Counted from the first letter of the stretch, positions 9,564-20,990 are shown. The stretch: 64,000 nucleotides of DNA from Caballeronia sp. Lep1P3 (GCF_022879595.1 NZ_CP084265.1:558001-622000); one strand, 5' to 3'. Made by a program: numbers and translations. Notes: a model not told the origin generated them from the sequence alone.

Positions 9564-10064
9564 TTACCGCTCGCGCTCTTCCAGGAACTCCAGCAATTGC
9601 CTGAGCGCGTGCGCCGCGGCCTGCGTGCGAACCTGCTCGCGATCGCCCTTGAAGTGCTGCGTCTCGATCGCGGTATGCAGGCGGTTGCTCCACGCAAAAC
9701 AGACCGTGCCGACGGGCTTCGCCTCGCTGCCGCCCGCGGGACCGGCGACGCCGGTGATCGACACCGAGACCTGCGCGCGGCTGTTGCGCAGCGCGCCTTC
9801 GGCCATCGCTTTCGCGACCGGTTCGCTCACCGCGCCGTGCTGCTCGATCAGCGCGGCCGGCACGCCGATCATCTCCGTCTTCGCCAGATTCGAATACGTG
9901 ACGAAGCCGCGCTCGAACCACGCGCTGCTGCCCGAAATATCCGTGATCGCCGCTGCGACCATGCCGCCGGTGCACGATTCGGCGGTGGCGAGCATCAGCC
10001 GTTCGTCGCGCAGCTTGTTGCCGGCGCGGATCGCGAGTTGATGAACGACGGTATCGGTTGGCAT
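9564..10064 (-). CDS. pncC: nicotinamide-nucleotide amidohydrolase (CinA C-terminal domain)
   Basis: A 166-residue stand-alone CinA C-terminal domain protein that deamidates nicotinamide mononucleotide to nicotinate mononucleotide in NAD recycling. Visible motifs are TAESCTGGM, GSSAWFERGFVTYSNLAK, SITGVAGPAGGSEAKPVGTV and the terminal helix. It is the last gene of the thiL-pgpA-pncC minus-strand operon, 31 bp after pgpA. Confidence 0.92.
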   Translation of the reverse strand: MPTDTVVHQLAIRAGNKLRDERLMLATAESCTGGMVAAAITDISGSSAWFERGFVTYSNLAKTEMIGVPAALIEQHGAVSEPVAKAMAEGALRNSRAQVSVSITGVAGPAGGSEAKPVGTVCFAWSNRLHTAIETQHFKGDREQVRTQAAAHALRQLLEFLEERER

Positions 10065-10095
10065 GGCGTTGTCTCGCAGACGAAAGGGTCAAACG

Positions 10096-10626
10096 TCAGA
10101 CGCTCGTGCGCCACAGCGCGATCACGAGCAGGGTGAAGAACGCGGCGACGAGATCGTCGAACATGATGCCGAAGCCGCCTTTCAGATGGCGGTCGAAATA
10201 GCGGATGGGCGGCGGCTTCACCATGTCGAAGAAGCGAAACACGATGAACGCCCACAGTTGCCCGGTGAACGTCGCGGGCGTCACGAAAAGCAGCACGAGC
10301 CAGAACGCGACGATCTCGTCCCACACTACCGCCGACGGGTCCGCAACGCCCATCTTCTTCGCGGTGAAGCCGCAAAACCAGCATCCCGCGATGAAGCCCA
10401 CGACGAGCAGCGCGCCCCATTGCGCGACCGTCAGATGACGGTTCAGCGAAACGAACGACGCCCACGCGAAAAGCGTGCCGACGGTGCCGGGCGCGACGGG
10501 AGAAAGCCCGCTGCCGAAGCCGAGCGAAAGAATGTGCAACGGATGCGTGAGCATGAAGCGCGCGCTTGCCTTGCGCGGCTTTGGACGTGGCGAAACCTCG
10601 TTCGCGACGGCGGGATCAGTCTGCAT
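10096..10626 (-). CDS. pgpA: phosphatidylglycerophosphatase A
   Basis: A 176-residue membrane protein that dephosphorylates phosphatidylglycerophosphate to phosphatidylglycerol. The signature GFGSGLSPVAPGTVGTL near the N-terminus and WDEIVAFW plus RFFDMVKPPPIRYFDR and GGFGIMFDDLVAA in the body are those of PgpA. Several hydrophobic helices are predicted. Its start overlaps the end of thiL by 11 bases, showing translational coupling. Confidence 0.93.
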   Translation of the reverse strand: MQTDPAVANEVSPRPKPRKASARFMLTHPLHILSLGFGSGLSPVAPGTVGTLFAWASFVSLNRHLTVAQWGALLVVGFIAGCWFCGFTAKKMGVADPSAVVWDEIVAFWLVLLFVTPATFTGQLWAFIVFRFFDMVKPPPIRYFDRHLKGGFGIMFDDLVAAFFTLLVIALWRTSV

Positions 10627-11599
10627 GGAAGTGGTCGAAGCCTTGCAACGTCAGGGAAAGCGCTGCGCCCGAGCCGTCGCGCCATGCGATGCCGGGCGCA
10701 CCGGATTCGATTGTACCGATGCGCGTCAGCGCCACGCCGACGCGTTCGCCGATGCGCGCAATCGAGTCTCGCGCGTTCCGCGGCGCGGTGAAGCAGAGTT
10801 CGTAGTCGTCGCCGCCCGCGAGCGCGCACTGGCGGCGCGCGGCTTCGGGAAGCGCGCGCACGGCGTCGGAGCAGGGCACGGCGTCGGCATCGACGGTTGC
10901 GGATACCGCCGAGCGCCTGAGAATGTGCATGAGATCGCCGGCGAGACCGTCGGAGATATCGAGCGCCGCGTGCGCGACGCCGCCGAGCGCGAGGCCGAGC
11001 GCCACGCGCGGTTCTGGCTTCTCCAGCGCGCGTTTCCATGCGGATGCCGCTTCGTCGGGCGCGCGCCATTCGCCGCGCATGACGCCGAGGCCCGCGCGCG
11101 CATCGCCGAGCGTGCCGGAAACGTAGATGTCGTCGCCGGGTTTCGCTGCATCGCGGCGCAGCGCCGATGCATGCGCGACATCGCCGAAAACGGTGATGCA
11201 GATGTTGAGCGGGCCGCTCGTCGTATCGCCGCCGACGAGCGCGCAGTCGAAGCGTTCGGCAAGCGCGAACATGCCGTCGCTGAACGCTTCGAGCCACGCT
11301 TCGTCGGCGTGCGGCAAGGCGAGCGCGAGCGTGAATGCGTGCGGCTTCGCGCCCATCGCGGCGAGATCGGACAGATTGACGGCGAGCGCCTTGTGGCCGA
11401 GCGCGCGTGCGTCGACGTCGGCGAAGAAGTGGCGGCCCGCGACCAGCATGTCGGTTGAAATCGCCAGTTGATGGCCGGCGGGCGGGGCGATCAGCGCGCA
11501 GTCGTCGCCGATGCCGAGCGGCGCGTCGCCCTGTCTCGGCGACGGCGCTTTCGCACGGCGCGCGAAGTATCGATCGATCAGTGAAAACTCGGAAAGCAT
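10616..11599 (-). CDS. thiL: thiamine-monophosphate kinase
   Basis: A 327-residue ATP-dependent kinase that forms thiamine pyrophosphate from thiamine monophosphate. The motifs GIGDDCALI, STDMLVAGRHF, NLSDLAAMGA, GGDTTSGPL, DISDGLAGDL and GGDDYELCFT are present in the expected order. The start at 11599 (MLSEFSLIDRYF) matches the usual ThiL N-terminus; the open frame continues upstream to 11758 with unrelated sequence and no ribosome site. It heads the operon thiL-pgpA-pncC. Confidence 0.92.
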   Translation of the reverse strand: MLSEFSLIDRYFARRAKAPSPRQGDAPLGIGDDCALIAPPAGHQLAISTDMLVAGRHFFADVDARALGHKALAVNLSDLAAMGAKPHAFTLALALPHADEAWLEAFSDGMFALAERFDCALVGGDTTSGPLNICITVFGDVAHASALRRDAAKPGDDIYVSGTLGDARAGLGVMRGEWRAPDEAASAWKRALEKPEPRVALGLALGGVAHAALDISDGLAGDLMHILRRSAVSATVDADAVPCSDAVRALPEAARRQCALAGGDDYELCFTAPRNARDSIARIGERVGVALTRIGTIESGAPGIAWRDGSGAALSLTLQGFDHFHAD

Positions 11600-11813
11600 C
11601 GTCGGAAAAGCGGAATCATGGTGCGCTGCAAGAAGAAAACCGGAGGCGGCGCGAACGTGCTCATTCGCGTGGTGCGCGCAACCGCCGCGCGTCTCGAAAA
11701 AAATCGGCGAAGCGCCGCAAGCCTTGCCCGACCGGGACATCAGACGTTTTCCGGTCACGGCACTTGTAGCTGAATTGCATGCACTGCAGGCCGAAGCGGG
11801 GCTTGAATGGCGC

Positions 11814-11819
11814 TACAAT
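11814..11819 (+). promoter_or_regulatory. possible -10 element for maeB
   Basis: TACAAT lies 45 bp upstream of the maeB ATG. No convincing -35 is visible at the normal spacing, so this is a weak call. Confidence 0.35.
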
Positions 11820-11863
11820 GCGTTCGAACTTCCATTCTAATTCCCGCACCGCTAGCCCGCCTT

Positions 11864-14158
11864 ATGACGACTCCCGCCAATACGAAGTTGCGCGAAGCCG
11901 CGCTCGATTATCACGAGTTTCCGACGCCCGGCAAAATCGCGATCGCCCCGACCAAGCAGATGATCAACCAGCGCGACCTCGCGCTCGCGTATTCGCCCGG
12001 CGTGGCGTTCGCGTGCGAGGAGATCGTCGCCGATCCGCTGAACGCCGCGCGCTTCACCGCGCGCAGCAACCTGGTGGGCGTGGTGACGAACGGCACGGCC
12101 GTGCTCGGTCTCGGCAACATCGGACCGCTCGCGTCGAAGCCGGTCATGGAAGGCAAGGCGGTGCTCTTCAAGAAGTTCGCCGGCATCGACGTGTTCGATA
12201 TCGAGCTCAACGAGACCGATCCGCATAAGCTCGTGGACGTGATCGCCGCGCTCGAACCGACCTTCGGCGGCATCAACCTAGAAGACATCAAGGCGCCGGA
12301 CTGCTTCATCGTCGAGCGGGAATCGCGCAAGCGCATGAAGATTCCCGTCTTTCACGACGATCAGCACGGCACGGCCATCGTCGTGGCGGCGGCGGTCACC
12401 AACGGCCTGAAGGTCGTCGGCAAGGACATCGGCGAAGTGAAGCTCGTCGCCTCCGGCGCGGGCGCGGCGGCGCTCGCGTGTCTGGATCTTCTCGTCGATC
12501 TCGGCATGAAGCTCGAGAACATTTACGTGACGGATTTGGCCGGTGTGGTCTACAAGGGCCGCGTCGAACTGATGGACCCGGACAAGGAGCGCTTCGCCCG
12601 CGAAACCAGCGCGCGCACGCTCGCGGAAGTGATCGAAGGCGCCGACGTGTTCCTCGGCCTGTCGGCCGGCGGCGTGCTCAAGCAGGACATGGTCAAGCAG
12701 ATGGGCACGAAGCCGCTGATTCTCGCGCTCGCCAATCCGACGCCCGAAATCCTGCCGGAGCTCGCGCTCGAAGTGCGCCCGGACGCGGTGATCGCCACCG
12801 GTCGCACGGATTATCCGAATCAGGTCAACAACGTTCTGTGCTTTCCGTTCATCTTCCGAGGCGCGCTCGATGCGGGCGCGACCACCATCACGAAGGAAAT
12901 GGAAATCGCCGCCGTGAACGCGATCGCGGAACTGGCGCGTCAGGAGCAGAGCGACATCGTCGCGACGGCGTATGGCATTCAGGACTTGTCCTTCGGGCCG
13001 GAATATCTGATTCCGAAGCCGTTCGATCCGCGTCTCATCGTGAAGATCGCGCCGGCGGTGGCGAAGGCCGCGATGGATTCCGGCGTCGCGACGCGTCCGA
13101 TCGAAGACATGGACGCCTACGAGCAGCACTTGCAGCAGTTCGTGTATCACAGCGGCACGACGATGAAGCCCGTCTTTCAGCTCGCGCGCAGCGTGGAGCC
13201 GGAGAAAAAGCGCATCGTGTTCGCGGAAGGCGAGGAGGAGCGCGTGCTGCGCGCGGTGCAGATCGCCGTCGATGAAAAGATCGCCAAGCCCATTCTCATC
13301 GGCCGGCCGGCGGTCATTGCCCAGCGCATCACGAAGTTCGGCCTGCGCCTCACGCCGGGCGTCGATTTCACCGTCGTCGACACCGACCACGACGAGCGTT
13401 ACCGCGACTTCTGGCAGACGTATCACGCGATGATGGCGCGCAAGGGCATCAGCCAGCAAATGGCCAAGCTCGAAATGCGCCGCCGCACGACGCTGATCGG
13501 CTCGATGCTCGTCAAGAAGGGCGAAGCGGACGGCATGATCTGCGGCACGGTGAGCACGACGCATCGCCATCTGCATTTCATCGATCAGGTGATCGGCAAG
13601 AAGGACGGCTGCAACGTGTACGCGGCGATGAACGCGCTCGTGCTGCCGGGCCGCCAGATTTTTATCGTCGATACGCACGTGAACGTCGATCCGACGCCCG
13701 AGCAGCTTGCCGAAATCACGATCCTCGCGGCGGAAGAAGTGAAGCGCTTCGGCATCGTGCCGAAGATCGCGCTGTTGTCGCATTCGAACTTCGGCACGAG
13801 CAACGCACCGACCGCGCAGAAGATGCGCGACGCGCTCGCGATTCTCAAGGAGCGCGCGCCCGATCTCGACGTGGACGGCGAAATGCACGGCGACGTCGCG
13901 CTCGATGCGCGTCTGCGCCGCGAAGTGCTGCCCGAGTCGACGCTCGAAGGCGATGCGAACTTGCTCGTGCTGCCGAACATCGACGCGGCCAACATCTCGT
14001 ACAACCTGCTGAAGACGGCGGCGGGCAACAACATCGCGATCGGGCCGATTCTGCTGGGCGCGGCGAAGCCCGTCCATGTGCTCACGGCGTCGGCGACGGT
14101 GCGGCGCATTGTCAACATGACGGCGCTGCTGGTGGCGGACGCCACGGCTGCGCGTTGA
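11864..14158 (+). CDS. maeB: NADP-dependent malic enzyme with phosphotransacetylase-like C-terminal domain
   Basis: A 764-residue MaeB-type enzyme that decarboxylates malate to pyruvate with NADP reduction. Residues about 1-430 are the malic enzyme domain ([38 protein letters not shown]). Residues about 440-764 form a phosphate acetyltransferase-like domain that is usually regulatory (acetyl-CoA sensing). The length matches the family (about 760). The start [11 protein letters not shown] at 11864 is chosen because the upstream in-frame extension from 11807 is not conserved-looking. It is a single gene, ended by a strong terminator. Confidence 0.93.
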   Translation: MTTPANTKLREAALDYHEFPTPGKIAIAPTKQMINQRDLALAYSPGVAFACEEIVADPLNAARFTARSNLVGVVTNGTAVLGLGNIGPLASKPVMEGKAVLFKKFAGIDVFDIELNETDPHKLVDVIAALEPTFGGINLEDIKAPDCFIVERESRKRMKIPVFHDDQHGTAIVVAAAVTNGLKVVGKDIGEVKLVASGAGAAALACLDLLVDLGMKLENIYVTDLAGVVYKGRVELMDPDKERFARETSARTLAEVIEGADVFLGLSAGGVLKQDMVKQMGTKPLILALANPTPEILPELALEVRPDAVIATGRTDYPNQVNNVLCFPFIFRGALDAGATTITKEMEIAAVNAIAELARQEQSDIVATAYGIQDLSFGPEYLIPKPFDPRLIVKIAPAVAKAAMDSGVATRPIEDMDAYEQHLQQFVYHSGTTMKPVFQLARSVEPEKKRIVFAEGEEERVLRAVQIAVDEKIAKPILIGRPAVIAQRITKFGLRLTPGVDFTVVDTDHDERYRDFWQTYHAMMARKGISQQMAKLEMRRRTTLIGSMLVKKGEADGMICGTVSTTHRHLHFIDQVIGKKDGCNVYAAMNALVLPGRQIFIVDTHVNVDPTPEQLAEITILAAEEVKRFGIVPKIALLSHSNFGTSNAPTAQKMRDALAILKERAPDLDVDGEMHGDVALDARLRREVLPESTLEGDANLLVLPNIDAANISYNLLKTAAGNNIAIGPILLGAAKPVHVLTASATVRRIVNMTALLVADATAAR

Positions 14159-14183
14159 CGCGGGCTTCGGAGTAGCGAATAAG

Positions 14184-14215
14184 AAGGCGGCAAGAACATC
14201 CTGCCGCCTTTTTTT
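14184..14215 (+). terminator. Rho-independent terminator of maeB
   Basis: A nine-base perfect stem AAGGCGGCA (14184-14192) / TGCCGCCTT (14202-14210) is followed by a long T run. Confidence 0.9.
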
Positions 14216-14220
14216 CGGGC

Positions 14221-14375
14221 AAAAAAAAGCGTGCCGTGAAGCACGGCACGCCTTGGGGCAAGAGCAAGGGGAATTTGCTGCTTCCCGGAAGGTGCAGGGT
14301 GTCCGGCAATGGAGCGCATTCCGTGAAACTGGCGACAAGTGAGGCGGCTTGCCCAGCGGTTCCAAACCCTGCGGA
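14221..14375 (-). ncRNA. candidate small RNA, about 150 nt, minus strand
   Basis: Read on the minus strand, a perfect 10-bp stem with a three-base loop (14229-14238 with 14242-14251) is followed by eight U residues (14221-14228), a textbook terminator with no protein gene in front of it. About 130 bases upstream on the same strand a GATAAT-like -10 lies at 14382-14387, which would start a transcript near 14375. The interval has no open frame with a ribosome site. A GCAGGGT near the 5' end can pair with ACCCTGC about 75 bases later, giving a long-range stem. The -35 is poor. The transcript is inferred; it resembles no family I can name. Confidence 0.45.
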
Positions 14376-14581
14376 CCAATTATTATCTTTCACGCGATAA
14401 AAATCGCTCAGATTTCGGCTAAATCCGGTTGCTTTTTCTCAAGGATCGCCAGTTCAATGGCGCGGGAGGAGGAAATAATTTCCGAATTCCCGGCCAACGT
14501 TGCTTCGCCCTGTCATTAGCGATACCCTTACATCTTTCAGGGTCGACGGATCTTCTGGGTCAACGCGGGGACAAACGTTTC
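14376..14581. other. gap between candidate sRNA and RNase lipoprotein gene
   Basis: About 200 bp of lower-GC sequence that would carry divergent promoters for the candidate sRNA (minus) and the lipoprotein RNase (plus). The open frame continues through it from 14429 but the encoded extension would destroy the lipoprotein signal. Nothing else is seen. Confidence 0.4.
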
Positions 14582-15082
14582 GTGAAGCGTGCATCGGCAC
14601 TCGCCTGCATCGTCGTATTGAGCGTCGTTCTGGGCGGCTGCGGCAAGGACGAATCGCGCAGCGACGCGCCTGCGGTGGCGAACGCGGCGTCGGTCAGCGA
14701 GGCGAACGCCGTAGCGCGCAAGCCGGATGAACCGCTCGCGCAGCCGGGCGTCGGCCAGTCGCCGGCCGCTGTCCGGCAGACGCGGGACGATACGCTCGGC
14801 ACGGTCGCCGTCGCGCAGTTGCCGAAGCAGGCTGTGCAGACGCTCAGACTGATAGAAGCGGGCGGCCCTTTCCGTTACGAGAAGGACGGCGTCGTGTTCG
14901 GCAATCGCGAACGTTTGCTGCCGCAGCATCCACGCGGCTACTACCACGAATACACAGTCCCCACGCCGCGCGCGCGGGATCGGGGCGCGCGCCGGATCGT
15001 GTGCGGCGGACCGAAGCGGCAGATCGGCGATTGCTTCTATTCGGACGACCATTACGCCAGTTTTAAACGCATTGCGGGATAA
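14582..15082 (+). CDS. lipoprotein guanyl-specific ribonuclease (barnase/RNase Sa family)
   Basis: A 166-residue protein with a lipoprotein signal (lipobox LGGC, lipidated Cys20), a linker of about 50 residues rich in Ala/Glu/Pro, and a C-terminal microbial RNase domain (about 72-166). The RNase N1/Sa catalytic set is intact: Glu123 in YHEYTV, an Arg in GARRIV (137-138) and His157 in DDHYASF, with PFRYEKDGVVFGNRE earlier. Cys141 and Cys151 may form a disulfide, which fits an extracytoplasmic enzyme. The start is a GTG; the ribosome site is weak. A barstar gene follows after 15 bp, so toxin and inhibitor are co-transcribed. Family function is RNA cleavage after G; anchoring in the envelope is inferred from the lipobox. 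Confidence 0.85.
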   Translation: MKRASALACIVVLSVVLGGCGKDESRSDAPAVANAASVSEANAVARKPDEPLAQPGVGQSPAAVRQTRDDTLGTVAVAQLPKQAVQTLRLIEAGGPFRYEKDGVVFGNRERLLPQHPRGYYHEYTVPTPRARDRGARRIVCGGPKRQIGDCFYSDDHYASFKRIAG

Positions 15083-15097
15083 CTAGGGATTAACGGC

Positions 15098-15670
15098 ATG
15101 AGCGACAACATCTACGCGCACGACCACGGCGTCGCGAGTGATCTTTTCGCCACCGGCGATGGCAACCTGTTCCAGCGAGTATTGCGGCTACGCATGACAG
15201 AACACGACAACAGACCCGACGACGAGCCGAACGGGAGTCCCGACGCGGCGTCCCATGCGCAGGACGAGTCGGAGTCTCTTTTCGCGACGGTGCGGCCCAA
15301 CATCGTGCAGTCCATCCGCGCGTTTCGCGTGCAGGAACTTGCCGACGAAGCCAACCGCCTCGGCCAGCATTTTCTGTATGCGTATCTGGGCCAGGCGCAG
15401 AGCAAACAGGAAGTGCTGGAGACGATCGCGTTGTCGTTCCTGTTTCCGAAGCACTTCGGCAAGAACTACGACGCGCTCTACGATTGCCTCACCGATCTCG
15501 TCCAGAAGGCCGGTTCTCAGCCGGGTTTCGTGATCGTGCTCGAACAATTGCCGATCGCGCAGAAGTTCGACAAAGAAGGGCGCGAGACGCTGCTCGACGT
15601 TTTCCGTGATGCCGCCGAGTTCTGGGCCGAGCGGCGCGTCGCGTTCCGCGTTTTTTATTCGTTCGTTTGA
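15098..15670 (+). CDS. barstar family RNase inhibitor
   Basis: A 190-residue protein whose residues about 95-190 match barstar: the helix EVLETIALSFLFPKHFGKNYDALYDCLTDL, then FVIVLEQLP and a last strand RVAFRVFYSF. Barstar binds and blocks barnase-type RNases in the cytoplasm. The first 85 residues are a hydrophilic acidic extension not found in the 90-residue Bacillus barstar. It starts 15 bp after the RNase stop, which supports it being the cognate inhibitor protecting the cell before export. A terminator follows. Confidence 0.88.
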   Translation: MSDNIYAHDHGVASDLFATGDGNLFQRVLRLRMTEHDNRPDDEPNGSPDAASHAQDESESLFATVRPNIVQSIRAFRVQELADEANRLGQHFLYAYLGQAQSKQEVLETIALSFLFPKHFGKNYDALYDCLTDLVQKAGSQPGFVIVLEQLPIAQKFDKEGRETLLDVFRDAAEFWAERRVAFRVFYSFV

Positions 15671-15699
15671 TCAGCAACAGCCAGCAGATCGTAAAGCAG

Positions 15700-15730
15700 A
15701 CAGCCCGATGACACGTCATCGGGCTGTTTT
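15700..15730 (+). terminator. Rho-independent terminator after barstar
   Basis: Perfect 12-bp stem 15700-15711 / 15716-15727 with a four-base loop, then TTTT (overlapping the stem end). It separates the RNase-barstar operon from the convergent rsmE. Confidence 0.85.
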
Positions 15731-15753
15731 CGTTTAGCGCGCGATTCCCGCCT

Positions 15754-16491
15754 TCACCATCCGCCCCAGCGCGCGGCCAGCGCCGCCAGCACCGCGATTC
15801 CCGCCGTCTCCGTGCGCAACACGCGCGGTCCGAGGCCGAGCGCCGAGAATCCCGCCGCGACGATCTCGCCTTCCTCCTTCGGCGAAAAGCCCGCTTCCGG
15901 ACCGATGACCAATGTGACGCGACCGCGCGGAGGCGTGGCGGGCAGCGCGTCGAACGCGACGTCGGCGCGCGGCGACAGCAACAGCCGCAACTCGTCATCC
16001 GATGCGTCCGGCAGTTGCGCGAGCCACGCGCTCAGGTCGCGCGGCGCGGCGACTTCCGGCACGCGATTACGTCCGCATTGCTCGCATGCCGCGCGCACGA
16101 GCGCCTGCCAGTGCGCCTGACGCCGCAGCGCGCGCTCGCCCGCAAGCCGCACGACGCCGCGCTCGGCGATCAGCGGCACGATCTCGCCGACGCCCAGTTC
16201 CACCGTTTTCTCGATGAGCCAGTCCATCTTGTCGCCGCCGGCGACGCCCTGCGCCAGCGTCACGCGATAGGGCGGCTCGGCTTCGCGCTCGCTGTGCGCG
16301 TCGATGCGCGCGAGCACCGCGCGCTTGCCGATATCGACGAGCGCGCCGTGATATTCGCCGCCCGCGCCGTCGAAGAGCGTGATCGCGTCGCCGGGAGCGA
16401 GGCGCAGCACCTGAACGTGGCGGACGACGTCGTCGGGAAGGGAAAGCGTTTCGCCCGCCGCGAGCGGGCCGTCGACAAAAAAGCGTGGCAT
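15754..16491 (-). CDS. rsmE: 16S rRNA (uracil-1498-N3)-methyltransferase
   Basis: A 245-residue SPOUT-class methyltransferase that methylates U1498 of 16S rRNA. The N-terminal PUA-like part starts MPRFFVDGPL and includes HVQVLRLAPGD; the knot region carries VTLVIGPEAGFSPKEE and the terminal LGPRVLRTETAGIAVLAAL, both RsmE hallmarks. The start at 16491 is chosen because the longer frame to 16662 adds non-conserved sequence. It ends near the barstar terminator. Confidence 0.93.
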   Translation of the reverse strand: MPRFFVDGPLAAGETLSLPDDVVRHVQVLRLAPGDAITLFDGAGGEYHGALVDIGKRAVLARIDAHSEREAEPPYRVTLAQGVAGGDKMDWLIEKTVELGVGEIVPLIAERGVVRLAGERALRRQAHWQALVRAACEQCGRNRVPEVAAPRDLSAWLAQLPDASDDELRLLLSPRADVAFDALPATPPRGRVTLVIGPEAGFSPKEEGEIVAAGFSALGLGPRVLRTETAGIAVLAALAARWGGW

Positions 16492-16510
16492 GGATGCGTG
16501 ACCGTGAGAC

Positions 16511-16924
16511 CTAGCGCAGATGCCGGGCGATGGCCCAGCGATAGCCGTCCGGATCTTCAATTTGGGCGAAGCGGTCGCCCCAGAACTGATCCTGCGGTTC
16601 GATGAGCGCCTTGGCGCCGACCGCGAGCGCGTGCGCGAACGTGGCGTCGACATCGTCGACATACAGATAGAACGACTGCGGCGCCATCTGCCCGGCGCTC
16701 TTCGGCGTGCGCGCCTGTGATCCGTAAGCGCCCTCTGGCGCGAACATCAGAATCAACTGCCCGCGATACGTCATCTCGACATGGATGACCGTGCCGTCGT
16801 CATTCACGCTGTCGCGCACCGCGAAGCCGAGCGCCTTCTCGTAGAACGCAATGCTCACGCGCGCATCGCGCACGGTCAGGTAGGGCGTCAGCCAGGGAAC
16901 GTCGGCGGGGCGTGGGTCGGTCAT
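16511..16924 (-). CDS. VOC (glyoxalase/bleomycin-resistance) family protein
   Basis: A 137-residue protein with the paired beta-alpha-beta modules of the vicinal oxygen chelate fold: VPWLTPYLTVRDARVSIAFYEKALGF at the start and QFWGDRFAQIEDPDGYRWAIARH at the end. Such proteins range from glyoxalases to antibiotic-binding proteins; the YLYVDDVDATFAHALAVGAK segment is typical of the PhnB/glyoxalase-like group. AAGGAG nine bases upstream supports the start at 16924. It sits 19 bp upstream of rsmE on the same strand, probably co-transcribed. Function unknown. Confidence 0.8.
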   Translation of the reverse strand: MTDPRPADVPWLTPYLTVRDARVSIAFYEKALGFAVRDSVNDDGTVIHVEMTYRGQLILMFAPEGAYGSQARTPKSAGQMAPQSFYLYVDDVDATFAHALAVGAKALIEPQDQFWGDRFAQIEDPDGYRWAIARHLR

Positions 16925-17296
16925 CGAAAGCACTCCTTGAAGCCTCTTGCTCATTCGGGTGATGGGCATTTTGCCATGAGGCCGCGACCGGTCGCGGCAC
17001 GCGGTCACAGGCGGCCACGGGATGAAGTGCCGCGCGCGCTCGCCGGCGCACGGAACATGCCCGCGAAACGCCGGGAGCCGCACGTTCGGGGCGGTATCGC
17101 ACGCGTGTCAATCGGACCGGTCTGTTAGAATGACCGCCTCCCGATCCTCGTCGTTTCTCGTCGTTCCGGTCCTGAAAACGTGGTGTGCCGCGGGTCCGGC
17201 GTGCAGTGCGAAGCACTGGTTTGCACGTTGCGGCAAGAAGCACCGTGGATCATTTCAGCACCAGCCTCAACGCTCCCGTAGCCGCCGAAATCCGAC
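16925..17296. other. divergent gap between VOC gene and tkt
   Basis: About 370 bp carrying both promoters. A perfect 18-bp palindrome GCCGCGACC/GGTCGCGGC is at 16981-16998, 57 bp upstream of the VOC start. A TAGAAT-like -10 for tkt is at 17126-17131, without a clear -35. No gene is supported. Confidence 0.45.
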
Positions 17297-19348
<2,052 letters not shown>

Positions 19349-19399
19349 GCGCTTCCGCGTGCAGCAAAGCCCGAGTTTTTTAAGCCAAGGAGATAGACC

Positions 19400-20410
19400 A
19401 TGACGATTCGCGTTGCAATCAACGGCTACGGCCGGATCGGCCGCAACACGTTGCGCGCCTTCTACGAGAACGGCAAGAAGCACGACATCGAGATCGTCGC
19501 CATCAACGATCTCGGCGACGCCAAGACCAACGCGCACCTGACGCAGTACGACACCGCGCACGGCAAGTTTCCGGGCCAGGTGTCGGTGGACGGCGATTTC
19601 CTCGTCGTCAACGGCGACAAGATCCGCGTGCTGGCGAATCGCAATCCGGCCGAACTGCCGTGGGGCGAGCTGAACGTCGACGTGGTGATGGAGTGCACCG
19701 GCTTCTTCACGACGAAGGAAAAGGCGAGCGCGCACATCAAGGGCGGCGCGAAGAAGGTCATCATCTCCGCGCCGGGCGGCAAGGACGTGGACGCGACCGT
19801 CGTGTACGGCGTGAACCACAACGTGCTGAAGGCGTCGGACACGGTCATCTCGAACGCGTCCTGCACGACGAACTGCCTGGCGCCGCTCGTCAAGCCGCTG
19901 AACGACAAGATCGGCCTCGTCAACGGTCTGATGACGACGATCCACGCCTACACGAACGACCAGGTTCTGACCGACGTGTATCACGAAGACCTGCGCCGCG
20001 CGCGCTCGGCCACGCACAGCCAGATTCCGACGAAGACGGGCGCGGCGTCCGCCGTCGGTCTCGTGCTGCCGGAGCTGAACGGCAAGCTGGACGGCTACGC
20101 GATCCGCGTGCCGACCATCAACGTGTCGGTGGTCGATCTGTCGTTCATCGCCGCGCGCGACACGACGGTCGAGGAAGTGAACCGGATCATGAAGGAAGCG
20201 TCGGAAGGCGCGCTCAAGGGCATTCTCGGCTACAACGACGCGCCGCTGGTGTCGATCGACTTCAACCACAACCCGGCTTCGTCGACGTTCGATTCCACGC
20301 TCACGAAGGTCTCGGGCCGTCTCGTGAAGGTGTCGAGCTGGTACGACAACGAGTGGGGCTTCTCGAACCGCATGCTGGATACGGCCGTCGCGCTGGCGAA
20401 CGCGAAATAA
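19400..20410 (+). CDS. gap: glyceraldehyde-3-phosphate dehydrogenase
   Basis: A 336-residue GAPDH. The NAD-binding start [16 protein letters not shown], catalytic Cys155 in SNASCTTNC and His182 in [10 protein letters not shown] are intact. AAGGAG lies eight bases before the ATG. It follows tkt closely and ends at a strong terminator, so tkt-gap forms a two-gene operon. Confidence 0.96.
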   Translation: MTIRVAINGYGRIGRNTLRAFYENGKKHDIEIVAINDLGDAKTNAHLTQYDTAHGKFPGQVSVDGDFLVVNGDKIRVLANRNPAELPWGELNVDVVMECTGFFTTKEKASAHIKGGAKKVIISAPGGKDVDATVVYGVNHNVLKASDTVISNASCTTNCLAPLVKPLNDKIGLVNGLMTTIHAYTNDQVLTDVYHEDLRRARSATHSQIPTKTGAASAVGLVLPELNGKLDGYAIRVPTINVSVVDLSFIAARDTTVEEVNRIMKEASEGALKGILGYNDAPLVSIDFNHNPASSTFDSTLTKVSGRLVKVSSWYDNEWGFSNRMLDTAVALANAK

Positions 20411-20436
20411 GCGTTTCAGCCATCGGCAGACGTGCG

Positions 20437-20466
20437 AAAGCCGCTCTTCGGAGCGGCTTTTGTTTT
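20437..20466 (+). terminator. Rho-independent terminator of tkt-gap
   Basis: Ten-base stem 20437-20446 / 20451-20460 closed by a UUCG tetraloop, then TGTTTT. Confidence 0.88.
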
Positions 20467-20502
20467 GGCGTTAGCGTCCGCAACGCACGAAAGCTGCAGG
20501 CG

Positions 20503-20542
20503 AAACAAAACCGCCGTCCATCAAAGAAGATGGACGGCGGTT
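20503..20542 (-). terminator. terminator of fur (minus strand)
   Basis: A perfect 14-bp stem 20509-20522 / 20529-20542 with a six-base loop; on the minus strand it is followed by TTTTGTTT. It lies 19 bp after the fur stop. Confidence 0.8.
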
Positions 20543-20561
20543 CCAGTTCCGCGCCACGCGT

Positions 20562-20990
20562 TCAGTGCTTGCGGTGCGGGCAGTTCTCTTTCGTGCACGC
20601 GCCGTAGAGCGCAAGCGCATGTTCGTGCAGCTTGAAACCGCGTTCCTTCGCGATGGATTGCTGACGGCGTTCGATCTCGGCATCGAAGAATTCCTCGACG
20701 CGGCCGCAGTCGATGCAGACGAGGTGATCGTGATGCGAGCCTTCGTTCAGTTCGAACACGGCCTTGCCGGATTCGAAGTTGCTTCGCGACAGAAGGCCCG
20801 CCTGCTCGAACTGCGTGAGCACGCGATAAACCGTCGCCAGTCCGATGTCCAGTTCTTCGCTGAGCAGGTTGCGATAGACGTCTTCGGCGGTCAGATGACG
20901 CACCGGACTATGCTGGAAGATTTCCAGAATCTTGAGGCGGGGCAGGGTCGCCTTGAGCCCGATATTTTTCAGATCGGAGGGATTGGTCAT
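20562..20990 (-). CDS. fur: ferric uptake regulator
   Basis: A 142-residue Fur protein: N-terminal winged helix ([43 protein letters not shown]) and the metal-binding dimerisation domain with [18 protein letters not shown] and a last [11 protein letters not shown]. It represses iron uptake genes when loaded with Fe(II). It is divergent from bamE, a very common arrangement in Betaproteobacteria. I did not find a convincing Fur box in the intergenic region. Confidence 0.95.
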   Translation of the reverse strand: MTNPSDLKNIGLKATLPRLKILEIFQHSPVRHLTAEDVYRNLLSEELDIGLATVYRVLTQFEQAGLLSRSNFESGKAVFELNEGSHHDHLVCIDCGRVEEFFDAEIERRQQSIAKERGFKLHEHALALYGACTKENCPHRKH

